NCBI RefSeq assembly: GCF_900110655.1
Contig: NZ_FOEQ01000002.1
Span: 186,001-250,000 of the forward strand
Direction of reading: 5' to 3'
Origin: Pseudomonas soli
GTDB lineage: Bacteria; Pseudomonadota; Gammaproteobacteria; Pseudomonadales; Pseudomonadaceae
Length of the DNA stretch: 64,000 nucleotides
Positions 34,439 to 44,242 of this stretch are shown piece by piece (position 1 is the stretch's first letter; each line of letters begins with the position of its first letter). The position numbers were made by a program, and so were the translations under genes. The notes under the pieces were generated by a model, which ran no database searches, was not told the DNA's origin, and saw only the letters and a program-made list of their open reading frames with translations.

Positions 34439-36238
34439 TCAGTCACCGCACCGTGCCCGTTCCCGCACCGGACACTGCGCCCGGTGCAGGTTCAACGCCG
34501 TATTGATGATGCCAATATGGCTGAACGCCTGCGGGAAATTCCCCAGCATCCGTTTGCCCACCGGATCGTACTGCTCGGCCAGCAATCCCACGTCATTGCA
34601 CAAGGCCGTGAGCCGCTCATAAAGCGCCTGCGCCTCCTCCTGCCGCCCCAGCAGCACGTAGACATCCGCCAACCAGAACGAACACACCAGGAACGTCCCT
34701 TCCCCTGGCGTCAGGCCGTCGCTGCAACTGTCACTGTCGTAGCGCAGCAGCAGGCCGTTGCGCAGCAGGCGGGTTTCGATCTGTTCGAGGGTGCGCAGGA
34801 AACGTGGATCGTCGGCCGGCAGAAAGCCGGTCAGGGCGATCTGCAGCAGGCTCGCGTCCAGCTCGGTCGAGCCGTAGGCCTGAACGAAGTGACGCCCGTC
34901 GGCATCCAGCCCGCGACGGCAGACCTCGTCACGGATCTGGTCCGCCACCTGGCGGTAATGTCGCCCCCGTTCACGCCCTTCCTCGGTGGTGTCGGCCAGG
35001 CTCGCCGAGCGGTCGAAGGCAACCCAGGCCATGACCTTGGAGTGCACGAAGTGCTGACGACCGCCACGTACCTCCCACAGCCCCTCGTCCGGCTCGCGCC
35101 AGATGCTTTCGAGGTACGGCAGGATCGAGCGGGCGATGGCGGCGCTGCGCGGATGACGCGGCAGCCCACCCTTGATGGCCTGCGTCATGGCGTCGGCCAG
35201 TTCGCCGTAGATATCCAGCTGCAACTGCTCGGACGCGGCATTGCCGACCCGCACCGGCTGCGAATGCTCGTAACCGGGCAGCCAGGGCAGGCTGAACTCC
35301 GGCAGGTCGCGCTCGCCGGCCAGCCCGTACATGATCTGCATCTGCTCGGGGTTGCCCGCCACCGAGCGCAGCAGCCACTCGCGCCAGGCCTGGGCCTCGT
35401 CGAAGTAGCCGAGGTTCATCAGCGCCAGCAAGGTCATGGTGGCGTCGCGCAGCCAGCAGTAGCGGTAGTCCCAGTTGCGCTCGCCACCGACGCGCTCGGG
35501 CAGCGAGGTAGTGACGGCGGCGACCATGCCCCCGGTGGGCGCGTAGGTCATGGCCTTGAGGGTCAGCAGCGAACGGCGTACCCGCTCGGTGTATGGGCCG
35601 ACGTCGGGGCAGCGGGCGGCGAAGGCCTGCCATTGGTTGATGGTCTGCTCGAGGTCGTGGTCGACATCGCAACCGGGCTGCACAGGCAGGTGCGAGGGCT
35701 GATGGCAAAGGCTGAACACCTGACGCTCACCGGCGCGCACGCGAAACCGGGCAACGCTGTGGTGGTCCCGGCCATGGGTCTCGGTGCTGCTGCGCAGGAT
35801 AAGGCGATCGGGGCCGGCCACCGCGCTCAGGGTCAGCGGGTCGAGCTTCTCCACCCAGGGCACGCTGCGGCCATAGTCGAAGCGCAGCACCAGGTCCATC
35901 TCGAACGCCGTCTCGCCGGCCAGGCCCTCGACAATACGCAAAACCGCATTGGCCTCGCCCAGGGGCATGCAGTCGAGTACGCGGGCGCGGCCGCTGGCGG
36001 TGGTCCAGGTGGTTTCCAGTACCAGGGTGTCGTCGAGGTAGCGGCGCGCGCTGTGCTCGACCGGGTCGCTGGGGGCGATGCGCCAACGGCCGTTTTCCTC
36101 GTTGCCCAGCAACGCGGCGAACACTGCGGGGGCGTCGAAGCGCGGCAGGCACAACCAGTCGATGGCGCCGTCGCGGTTGATCAGGGCGGCGCTGCGGCAG
36201 TTGCCGATGAGGGCGTAGTCTTCGATCAGGGCGGGCAT
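34439..36238 (-). CDS. Glycoside hydrolase family 15 protein (glucoamylase/trehalase-like)
   Basis: A 599-residue cytoplasmic protein of the GH15 type. It has the N-terminal beta domain (ALIEDYALIGNCRSAALINRDGAIDWLCLPRFDAP) and the (alpha/alpha)6 barrel with NWDYRYCWLRDATMT, DEGLWEVRGGRQHFVHSKVMAWVA (general acid Glu) and GEGTFLVCSFWLADV (second Glu). Bacterial members of this form include trehalases as well as glucodextranases, so in this glucan/trehalose-rich region it may degrade trehalose or alpha-glucan; activity is unproven. ATG 36238 has GAGGATCC upstream. It is convergent with glpT. Confidence 0.88.
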   Translation of the reverse strand: MPALIEDYALIGNCRSAALINRDGAIDWLCLPRFDAPAVFAALLGNEENGRWRIAPSDPVEHSARRYLDDTLVLETTWTTASGRARVLDCMPLGEANAVLRIVEGLAGETAFEMDLVLRFDYGRSVPWVEKLDPLTLSAVAGPDRLILRSSTETHGRDHHSVARFRVRAGERQVFSLCHQPSHLPVQPGCDVDHDLEQTINQWQAFAARCPDVGPYTERVRRSLLTLKAMTYAPTGGMVAAVTTSLPERVGGERNWDYRYCWLRDATMTLLALMNLGYFDEAQAWREWLLRSVAGNPEQMQIMYGLAGERDLPEFSLPWLPGYEHSQPVRVGNAASEQLQLDIYGELADAMTQAIKGGLPRHPRSAAIARSILPYLESIWREPDEGLWEVRGGRQHFVHSKVMAWVAFDRSASLADTTEEGRERGRHYRQVADQIRDEVCRRGLDADGRHFVQAYGSTELDASLLQIALTGFLPADDPRFLRTLEQIETRLLRNGLLLRYDSDSCSDGLTPGEGTFLVCSFWLADVYVLLGRQEEAQALYERLTALCNDVGLLAEQYDPVGKRMLGNFPQAFSHIGIINTALNLHRAQCPVRERARCGD

Positions 36239-36481
36239 CTCGGATCCTCAGGCGGTGGGCGTGAGTTTGGATGCCGAAGCGCGATTGCCGGTTCCGTTGA
36301 GATGTACTTGGCGCAGGTTGCCGAGGCGTTGGAATCGATGCGCAGGAACATTGATCCACGGCACTGATTCACTGTTGCGCTGTGTTAGAAATACCGCGCC
36401 AGTGGTTGCTTATCAGGATGATTAAGCTTCTGCCCGTGCGCAACCATTGCGCTGAGTCACTACTTTCAACAAGGACGTTTT

Positions 36482-37531
36482 ATGAAGATTGTCGGATTAT
36501 CCGGAATACTGCCCTCACGCTGCGTCAGCAACCAGGACGTTATCAACCTGGTGGAAGAACACTCCCGCAACACTTTCCAGGAAGACTTGCCGAAAACACT
36601 GAAGACCATCGGCAAGTTGCTGGAAAAAAGCGGCAGCGACACCCGCCATTGGCTGGCGGCTGACGAGACGCCGATGCAATTGATGGAAGCGGCCTTCGAC
36701 GCGGCGCTGGCCCAGGCCAATATCAGCAAGGCCGACCTGGACCTGCTGATCTACCCCAACGTCACCCGTGGCTTCATCGAGCCGGCCAACAGTACCTTCA
36801 TAGCCAAGGCACTGGGGCTGAACTGCCGCAACTTCGATGTGGTCGACGCCTGCAACGGCTGGGTGACGGCGATGGACGTCATCAACAGCAAGATGCAGGC
36901 GGGTGAAATCCGCTACGCCGCCATCGTCAACATGGAGTTCGGCATGTCGGCGGGCGGGCCGGTGATGCCCAAGAACTTCTCGCTGCAGTCGCCGGCCGAA
37001 CTGGCCTACAAGTTCCCGAGCTTTACCATCGGTGAAGCCGCCGTTGTCACCATCCTCAGTAATGAAGCAACGGACAACTTCAAGTTCTCGTACATCAACC
37101 GACCCGACCTGAGTGACTTGTCAACCATCTCGTTGCCGGATTGGAAACTGTTCTGCAACGAGGCGGATATCGCCAAGATCGAACCCACCGGTGGCCAATA
37201 TCAATTCAACTCCTATGCCGCCGCCCTGCACGAAGATGGTCGTAACGAAGCGATCAAAGTCTTCAACCTGCAAAAACTCACCGCGGACGACGTGCACAAA
37301 GTGTTCATCCATACCGGCTCGCCAAAGATGTGGGAACATATTGGCCAGATGATCGGCGTCGATCACAAGTTGCATCACGTCGGGCACAAGACCGGCAACA
37401 TCATTACCGCGTCGATTCCCTTCGGCATCTTTGATGCGATGAGCCGGGGCGAAGCCGAGCAAGGCCAGTTCTGCATGGGCTGGGCGGGCAGTGGCGGGAT
37501 GGTGTTCTCGGCGCTGTCGTTCACTTTGTAG
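36482..37531 (+). CDS. Orphan KAS III-like beta-ketoacyl synthase
   Basis: A 349-residue thiolase-fold condensing enzyme of the KAS III group. The catalytic triad is visible: Cys124 in VVDACNGW, His277 in FIHTGSPKMW, and Asn306 in HKTGNIITASIP, the last equivalent to the NTSAAS motif of FabH. The His motif differs from the HQAN of housekeeping FabH, so it is more likely a specialised enzyme using an unusual acyl starter. It stands alone, with no fatty-acid genes beside it; a distant ACP-like gene lies at 62111. Slightly less GC-biased than the flanks. AAGGA precedes ATG 36482. Confidence 0.82.
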   Translation: MKIVGLSGILPSRCVSNQDVINLVEEHSRNTFQEDLPKTLKTIGKLLEKSGSDTRHWLAADETPMQLMEAAFDAALAQANISKADLDLLIYPNVTRGFIEPANSTFIAKALGLNCRNFDVVDACNGWVTAMDVINSKMQAGEIRYAAIVNMEFGMSAGGPVMPKNFSLQSPAELAYKFPSFTIGEAAVVTILSNEATDNFKFSYINRPDLSDLSTISLPDWKLFCNEADIAKIEPTGGQYQFNSYAAALHEDGRNEAIKVFNLQKLTADDVHKVFIHTGSPKMWEHIGQMIGVDHKLHHVGHKTGNIITASIPFGIFDAMSRGEAEQGQFCMGWAGSGGMVFSALSFTL

Positions 37532-37545
37532 GGCATATTTGCGCG

Positions 37546-37566
37546 CCTACCGCCAACGGCGGTAGG
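37546..37566. terminator. Hairpin between convergent KAS III-like gene and zwf
   Basis: CCTACCGCC (37546-37554) and GGCGGTAGG (37558-37566) form a 9-bp perfect stem with loop AAC, lying between the two stop codons. There is no long T-run on either strand, but the position suggests a bidirectional terminator. Confidence 0.6.
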
Positions 37567-37577
37567 TTGCTGCAAGC

Positions 37578-39086
<1,509 letters not shown>

Positions 39087-40070
39087 TTAGTCCTTCTTTT
39101 TCTCGACGTGGCCGCCGAAGCCCAGGCGCATGGCGGAGAGGATCTTGTCACCGTAGGTGCCCTGCTGCTGGCGCGAGCGGAAACGGGCGAACAGCGCGCT
39201 GGACAGCACCGGCACCGGCACGGCCTGTTCGACGGCGGCGTCGATGGTCCAGCGCCCTTCGCCGCTGTCGGACACCGAGCCACTGAATTCGGTCAGTTGC
39301 GGGTCGGCCACCAGCGCGTCGGCGGTCAGGTCCAGCAGCCAGGAGGTGACCACGCTGCCGCGGCGCCAAACTTCGGCGATCTCGGCCACATTGAGGTCAA
39401 AGCGCTGCTCTTGCGGCAACTCCGGGCCACCCTTGCTGCGCAGCAGGTCGAAACCTTCGGCGTAGGCCTGCATCAGGCCGTACTCGATGCCGTTGTGCAC
39501 CATCTTCACGTAGTGACCGGCGCCGGGCGGGCCAGCGTGGATGTAACCGTGTTCGGCGCGCTCGTGCTCGCCGCTGCGGCCCTGGGTGCGCGGAATGTCA
39601 CCGACGCCCGGGGCGAGCGCCTTGAACAGCGGTTCCAGGCGCTCGAACACTTCTTTCTCGCCGCCGATCATCATGCAGTAGCCACGGTCCAGGCCCCACA
39701 CGCCGCCGGAGGTGCCGACGTCGAGGTAGTGCAGGCCACGCTTGCCCAGCTCGGCGGCGCGGCGCACGTCGTCCTTGTAGAAGGTATTGCCACCATCGAT
39801 GATCGCATCGCCCGGCTCGAGCAGGTCGGCCAGTTGCGCGATGGTCTGCTCGGTGATTTCGCCGGCGGGCAGCATGACCCACACCGCGCGCGGCGCCTTG
39901 AGTTTCTGCACCAGCGCCCCGAGGTCGTGGGCGCCGACGGCCCCTTCACTTTCCAGGGTAGTGATGGCTTCGCGGTTGCGATCGTGGACCACAGTGCTGT
40001 GACCTGCGCGCATCAGGCGCCTTGCGATATTGCCGCCCATGCGGCCAAGCCCGATGATTCCCAGTTGCAT
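39087..40070 (-). CDS. gnd: 6-phosphogluconate dehydrogenase, short (decarboxylating, NAD-type) form
   Basis: A 327-residue enzyme that converts 6-phosphogluconate to ribulose-5-phosphate with loss of CO2. The dinucleotide-binding motif is [16 protein letters not shown] at the N-terminus. DGGNTFYKD and [11 protein letters not shown] are substrate-binding blocks, and Lys/Asn catalytic residues are in [14 protein letters not shown]. It belongs to the short single-helical-domain class, about 300 residues, unlike the 468-residue E. coli Gnd. ATG 40070 is preferred, since the 32-residue upstream extension lacks conservation in character. Its stop abuts the zwf start. Confidence 0.92.
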   Translation of the reverse strand: MQLGIIGLGRMGGNIARRLMRAGHSTVVHDRNREAITTLESEGAVGAHDLGALVQKLKAPRAVWVMLPAGEITEQTIAQLADLLEPGDAIIDGGNTFYKDDVRRAAELGKRGLHYLDVGTSGGVWGLDRGYCMMIGGEKEVFERLEPLFKALAPGVGDIPRTQGRSGEHERAEHGYIHAGPPGAGHYVKMVHNGIEYGLMQAYAEGFDLLRSKGGPELPQEQRFDLNVAEIAEVWRRGSVVTSWLLDLTADALVADPQLTEFSGSVSDSGEGRWTIDAAVEQAVPVPVLSSALFARFRSRQQQGTYGDKILSAMRLGFGGHVEKKKD

Positions 40071-40267
40071 GTGCCGACGCTCCCGTTGGTTTTGCTTTAC
40101 AACAATTGAAGATTTCAGATTAGTCCAGCGTTCTGGCGTAGGGTTCACCGACGAACGGGGCGACAACGATAAACAAAAAAGTTCCCAAGGGCCTGCAAAG
40201 AATTCAGAATGCGCGCCGCGTGAAGCGTCTACGCTTCAAAATGTCACCAGCCATGCGAGGTGTGTCC

Positions 40268-40435
40268 ATGGGTACCCTGATGCCTGCCACTCCCACCCAG
40301 ACCCTCTATGTCACCGTGCGCCGCGACGAGCTGCGCCAGTTGAAGGATGAGCGCGATGACCTGCGCCAGCAGGTCGCCGAGCTGAACCTGCTGCTTGAAC
40401 AGGCCCGCCTGCAAGGCAAGGCCGCCGGCCTCTGA
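40268..40435 (+). CDS. Small coiled-coil protein
   Basis: A 55-residue protein whose residues about 15-48 (RRDELRQLKDERDDLRQQVAELN and on) form a charged heptad pattern predicted to be a coiled coil. No domain is recognised. ATG 40268 is chosen for the GAGGTG about 6-7 bases upstream; in-frame starts at 40253 and GTG 40220 are alternatives. It is divergent from gnd and followed by a hairpin. Confidence 0.6.
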   Translation: MGTLMPATPTQTLYVTVRRDELRQLKDERDDLRQQVAELNLLLEQARLQGKAAGL

Positions 40436-40452
40436 ATCAACGCCCCATCTGC

Positions 40453-40474
40453 GTGGGAGCTGCCAGGCTCCCAC
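40453..40474 (+). terminator. Hairpin after the small coiled-coil gene
   Basis: GTGGGAGC and GCTCCCAC pair as an 8-bp stem with loop TGCCAG, 17 bases after the stop. There is only a weak T-rich tail (CTCTTC), so termination strength is uncertain. Confidence 0.55.
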
Positions 40475-40925
40475 CTCTTCACAGTTTCCCGCTGTGCTCA
40501 CCTTGTGCCGCGCCTGTGGCGAATCCGGATCGCCTACGCCGTCTACCCTCATATTTTGCAACAACTCGCCAACGTTTGCGCGGGCAAAGCATCGCCACAA
40601 AAATGACCAATGGGTCACTTTCATACCGCTTCGTCTCCTACACTCCAGTTTCGGCCCGCGTTTTGCTCGGAAAAAGTCAGGTAAAAAAGTCGAACTTTCC
40701 AAAACCCGGGCAGGTCAGGAATTAAGTAGGGCCGAAGCAAAAGGACTGCCTCACGCCAGGCCCACACCCCCAACCAGTCCATACGTTTTTCGGCGGGAAT
40801 GCCGAGCGTGCCGTGCCTGCGCGCACGAATCTGGGGCAAGGAACGCACTACGAAGATGCAACAACGATCAGAGAGCAGACCCACGAGCCAACGCCAAGTA
40901 CACAGAACAAGGGACGGAGAGAAGT
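40475..40925. other. Long leader upstream of glgA
   Basis: A 451-bp region before the glycogen synthase gene. It stays open in the glgA frame, but the translation is arginine/proline/cysteine-rich and unlike any glycogen synthase N-terminus, so it is treated as non-coding. It is locally more AT-rich around 40560-40700 and probably holds the promoter of the glgA-treZ-malQ-treY operon and a long 5' leader. No riboswitch or sigma-factor site could be named. Confidence 0.5.
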
Positions 40926-42485
40926 ATGATCAGTGCCGCTGTCGAACCTCACGTAGAGTCATTCAACCCGGATAACCGCGAGCCGCTGCCTGCGGCCCTC
41001 GCCCCGACAGGCAAGGCACCCGGCGCGCAGCGCCAGCATAACCCGAACAAGCGCAAGGTGTTGTTCGTCACCTCGGAGATCGCCGACCTGGTCAAGACCG
41101 GCGGACTGGGCGACGTGTCCGCTGCCCTGCCCCGTGCCCTGGCGCACCTGCACGATGTGCGCGTGCTGATCCCCGGTTACCGCCAGGTGGTCGAGAGCGA
41201 CAACCCCATTCACATTGTCGGCGAACTGGGCGGCCACGCCGCGCTGCCGCCGTGCAAGATCGGCCGCATGGATCTGGCCGACGGCCTGGTTATCTATGTG
41301 CTGATCTGCCCCGAGCTGTACCAGCGCGACGGCACGCCCTACGGCGCCAACAACGGTCGCGACTGGCCCGACAATCACATTCGTTTCGCCCGCCTGGGCC
41401 TGGCGGCTGCAGAAATAGCCGCCGGCGAAGGAATGGCCCACTGGCGCCCCGACCTGGTGCACGCCCACGACTGGCCGGCCGGGCTGGCCCCGGCCTACAT
41501 GCACTGGCGCGGCCTGAGCACCCCGACCCTGTTCACCATCCACAACCTGGCCTACCAGGGCGTGTACAGCCGTGGCTGCAGCCCGGAGCTGGCGATCCCA
41601 GACCACGCCATGCAGCAGGAAGGCATGGAGTTCTACGGCAAGCTGTCGTTCCTCAAGGCCGGGCTTGCATACGCCAGCCAGATCACCACGGTCAGCGCCA
41701 CCTACGCCAAGGAAATCACCACACCCGAGTTCGGCTGTGGCCTGGACGGTTTTCTTGCCAGCAAAGCCCAGCAAGGCCTGCTCGGCGGCATCCCCAACGG
41801 TATCGACGAAAGCTGGGACTCGGCCACCGACCAGCACCTGGACTACAACTTCAGCATCAACGACTGGGAGGGCAAGGCACGCAATGCCGACCAGGTCCGT
41901 GCGCTGTTCGGCCTGGAAGCGAGCGAGGGACCACTGTTTGCCGTGGTTTCGCGACTGGTCTACCAGAAAGGCCTGGACCTGACCCTGGGCGTGGCCGACT
42001 ACATCGTCGAGCAAGGCGGCCAGATCGCCATCATCGGCCGTGGTGAACCCGAGGAAGAACAGGCCATGCGCGACCTGGCCCTGCGTCACCCCGGCCGCAT
42101 CGGCGTGCGCATCGGCTTCAACGAGACCGACGCCCGGCGCATGTTCGCAGGCAGCGACTTCCTGCTCATGCCATCGCGCTACGAGCCCTGCGGCCTGAGC
42201 CAGATGTACGCCCAGCGTTTTGGCTCGTTGCCGGTGGCACGCAATACGGGCGGCTTGGCCGACACCATCGAGAACGGCGTGACCGGCTTCCTGTTCGACG
42301 ACTCCACCGTGGACAGCTACCGCGAGGCCCTGAGCCGCGCTTTCTACGTGTATGGCAAGAAGCACCTGCTCAATGCCATGCGCTGCCTGTCGATGACCCA
42401 GCCATTCAACTGGTGCCAGGCGGTGGAACCTTACGCGCGGCTGTACGAAGACCTGGTGAAGCAGACCCAGCACGCCTACTACTGA
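40926..42485 (+). CDS. glgA: Glycogen (alpha-1,4-glucan) synthase
   Basis: A 519-residue GT5 glycosyltransferase that extends alpha-1,4-glucan chains from ADP- or UDP-glucose. The donor-binding motif is Lys57-Thr-Gly-Gly-Leu in DLVKTGGLGDVSAALPRAL, and the C-terminal donor-binding block is PSRYEPCGLSQMYAQRFG. It carries about 40 extra residues before the first strand compared with E. coli GlgA. ATG 40926 is preceded by GGAGAG. In pseudomonads GlgA feeds TreY/TreZ, which fits the following genes; no glgC for ADP-glucose is present here. First gene of the operon. Confidence 0.94.
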   Translation: MISAAVEPHVESFNPDNREPLPAALAPTGKAPGAQRQHNPNKRKVLFVTSEIADLVKTGGLGDVSAALPRALAHLHDVRVLIPGYRQVVESDNPIHIVGELGGHAALPPCKIGRMDLADGLVIYVLICPELYQRDGTPYGANNGRDWPDNHIRFARLGLAAAEIAAGEGMAHWRPDLVHAHDWPAGLAPAYMHWRGLSTPTLFTIHNLAYQGVYSRGCSPELAIPDHAMQQEGMEFYGKLSFLKAGLAYASQITTVSATYAKEITTPEFGCGLDGFLASKAQQGLLGGIPNGIDESWDSATDQHLDYNFSINDWEGKARNADQVRALFGLEASEGPLFAVVSRLVYQKGLDLTLGVADYIVEQGGQIAIIGRGEPEEEQAMRDLALRHPGRIGVRIGFNETDARRMFAGSDFLLMPSRYEPCGLSQMYAQRFGSLPVARNTGGLADTIENGVTGFLFDDSTVDSYREALSRAFYVYGKKHLLNAMRCLSMTQPFNWCQAVEPYARLYEDLVKQTQHAYY

Positions 42486-42499
42486 GCGGAGAGCCGACG

Positions 42500-44242
42500 A
42501 TGCACAAGCATGGCGCACAGTTACTGGACGCCACGTCGGCGCGCTTCGCCCTGTGGGCGCCGGATGCGCGCAGCGTGAGCGTGACGATCGGGGAGCGGCC
42601 ACCTGTGGCACTGCTGCCCGACGACGAGGGCTGGTATACCGGCGTCGCCCCCTGCCAAGCGGGCGAACGCTATCGGTTTCTGATCGACGATGAACTGCCG
42701 GTGGCCGACCCGGCCTCGCGCTGCCAGCCGGAGGGGGTACAGGGCCCCAGCGAACTGGTGGACCTGAGCGGTTATCCCTGGCGCCATCCCTGGCAGGGGC
42801 GGCCTTGGCACGAGGCAGTGATCCAGGAGCTGCACGTAGGCCTGCTCGATGGCTACGCCGGCGTGGCCCAGCAGCTGCCGCGCCTGGCCGAGCTGGGCAT
42901 CAGCGCCATCGAGCTGATGCCCCTGGGGCAGTTCCCAGGTGAGCGCAACTGGGGCTACGACGGGGTGCTGCCATTCGCCCCGCAGCACAGCTATGGCCGC
43001 CCACAAGACCTGTGCGCGCTGGTCGACGCCGCCCACGCCGAGCGTCTGATGGTGCTGGTGGACGTGGTGTACAACCATTTCGGCCCGGACGGCAATTACC
43101 TGCACCGCTACGCCAGCCCGTTTTTCCGTGAAGACCGCCAGACACCTTGGGGCGCGGCCATCGACTTCCGTCGCGCCGAGGTGCGCGAGTTTTTCATACA
43201 GAACGCCCTGATGTGGCTGTGCGACTACCGCTGCGACGGCCTGCGCCTGGACGCGGTGCACGCCATCGACCAGCCGGACTTTCTCGTCGAACTGGCCCAG
43301 CGCGTACGCGCCACGGTCGAGCCCGGGCGGCAGGTCTGGCTGGTTCTGGAGAACGAGCACAACCAGGCGACGCTGCTCGAGCAAGGCTTCGACGCGCAGT
43401 GGAACGACGACGGCCACAACGCCCTGCACGTACTGCTGACAGGCGAAACCGAAGGCTACTACGCCGATTACAAGGACCGGCCGATCGAGCAGCTGGCGCG
43501 CTGCCTGGCCGAGGGCTTCGTGTTCCAGGGCCAGCCCGACCGCCACGGCAGGCCGCGCGGCGAGCCCAGCGGCCACCTGCCGCCCAGCGCGTTCGTGCTG
43601 TTCCTGCAAAACCACGACCAGGTCGGCAACCGCGCCCTGGGCGAACGGCTGTCCCGGCTCTGCCCGCCGCAGGCACTGAAGGCCGCCACCACCCTGCTGC
43701 TGCTGGCGCCGATGATCCCGCTGCTGTTCATGGGCGACGACGACGGCAGCCGCAAGCCGTTCCTGTTCTTCACCGACTTCCACGACGCGCTGGCCGATGC
43801 CGTGCGTGAAGGCCGGCGTGGCGAGTTCGCCCATTTCGAGGCCTTCGCCGACCCGCAGAAGCGCGAGCAGATACCCGACCCCAACGCCGAGACCACCTTC
43901 GAGACCTCCAAACCTAGGCAACAGGAGGTGCTGGCCGGATGGCACGGTTTGTACCAGCAACTGCTCGAACTGCGCAGGCGCCATGTCATCCCGCACCTGC
44001 CCGGCACCCGCGCCGAGGGCTGCGAGGTACTCGGCGCCAAGGCGCTGACCGCCCGCTGGCGCCTGGGCGACGGCCAGCAGCTGCGCATCGACCTGAACCT
44101 CGAGGCCCAGCCCCAGCCGGTCACCCTGCCGGCCCTGCCCCGCCGCCTGTTCGACAGCAGCGACAACGCCCACCCCGACTCGATGCTAGCCGCGCACAGC
44201 TGCGTGGTGAGCCTGCTGCCCCCCGACCAGGAGATGCCATGA
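42500..44242 (+). CDS. treZ: Malto-oligosyltrehalose trehalohydrolase
   Basis: A 580-residue GH13 enzyme that cuts trehalose from the end of malto-oligosyltrehalose made by TreY. An N-terminal CBM48-like domain (FALWAPDARSVSV) is followed by the barrel with VDVVYNHFGPDGNYL, the nucleophile Asp251 in DGLRLDAVHAID, the acid Glu284 in LVLENEHN, and FLQNHDQVGNRALG. GGAGAG precedes ATG 42500, 14 bases after the glgA stop. Its stop overlaps malQ. The pathway assignment is supported by treY two genes on. Confidence 0.95.
   Translation: MHKHGAQLLDATSARFALWAPDARSVSVTIGERPPVALLPDDEGWYTGVAPCQAGERYRFLIDDELPVADPASRCQPEGVQGPSELVDLSGYPWRHPWQGRPWHEAVIQELHVGLLDGYAGVAQQLPRLAELGISAIELMPLGQFPGERNWGYDGVLPFAPQHSYGRPQDLCALVDAAHAERLMVLVDVVYNHFGPDGNYLHRYASPFFREDRQTPWGAAIDFRRAEVREFFIQNALMWLCDYRCDGLRLDAVHAIDQPDFLVELAQRVRATVEPGRQVWLVLENEHNQATLLEQGFDAQWNDDGHNALHVLLTGETEGYYADYKDRPIEQLARCLAEGFVFQGQPDRHGRPRGEPSGHLPPSAFVLFLQNHDQVGNRALGERLSRLCPPQALKAATTLLLLAPMIPLLFMGDDDGSRKPFLFFTDFHDALADAVREGRRGEFAHFEAFADPQKREQIPDPNAETTFETSKPRQQEVLAGWHGLYQQLLELRRRHVIPHLPGTRAEGCEVLGAKALTARWRLGDGQQLRIDLNLEAQPQPVTLPALPRRLFDSSDNAHPDSMLAAHSCVVSLLPPDQEMP

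Noticed and set aside
40395..40925. N-terminal extension of glgA by about 177 residues
   Set aside because: The extension is Arg/Pro/Cys-rich and unlike glycogen synthases; ATG 40926 has a good ribosome binding site.
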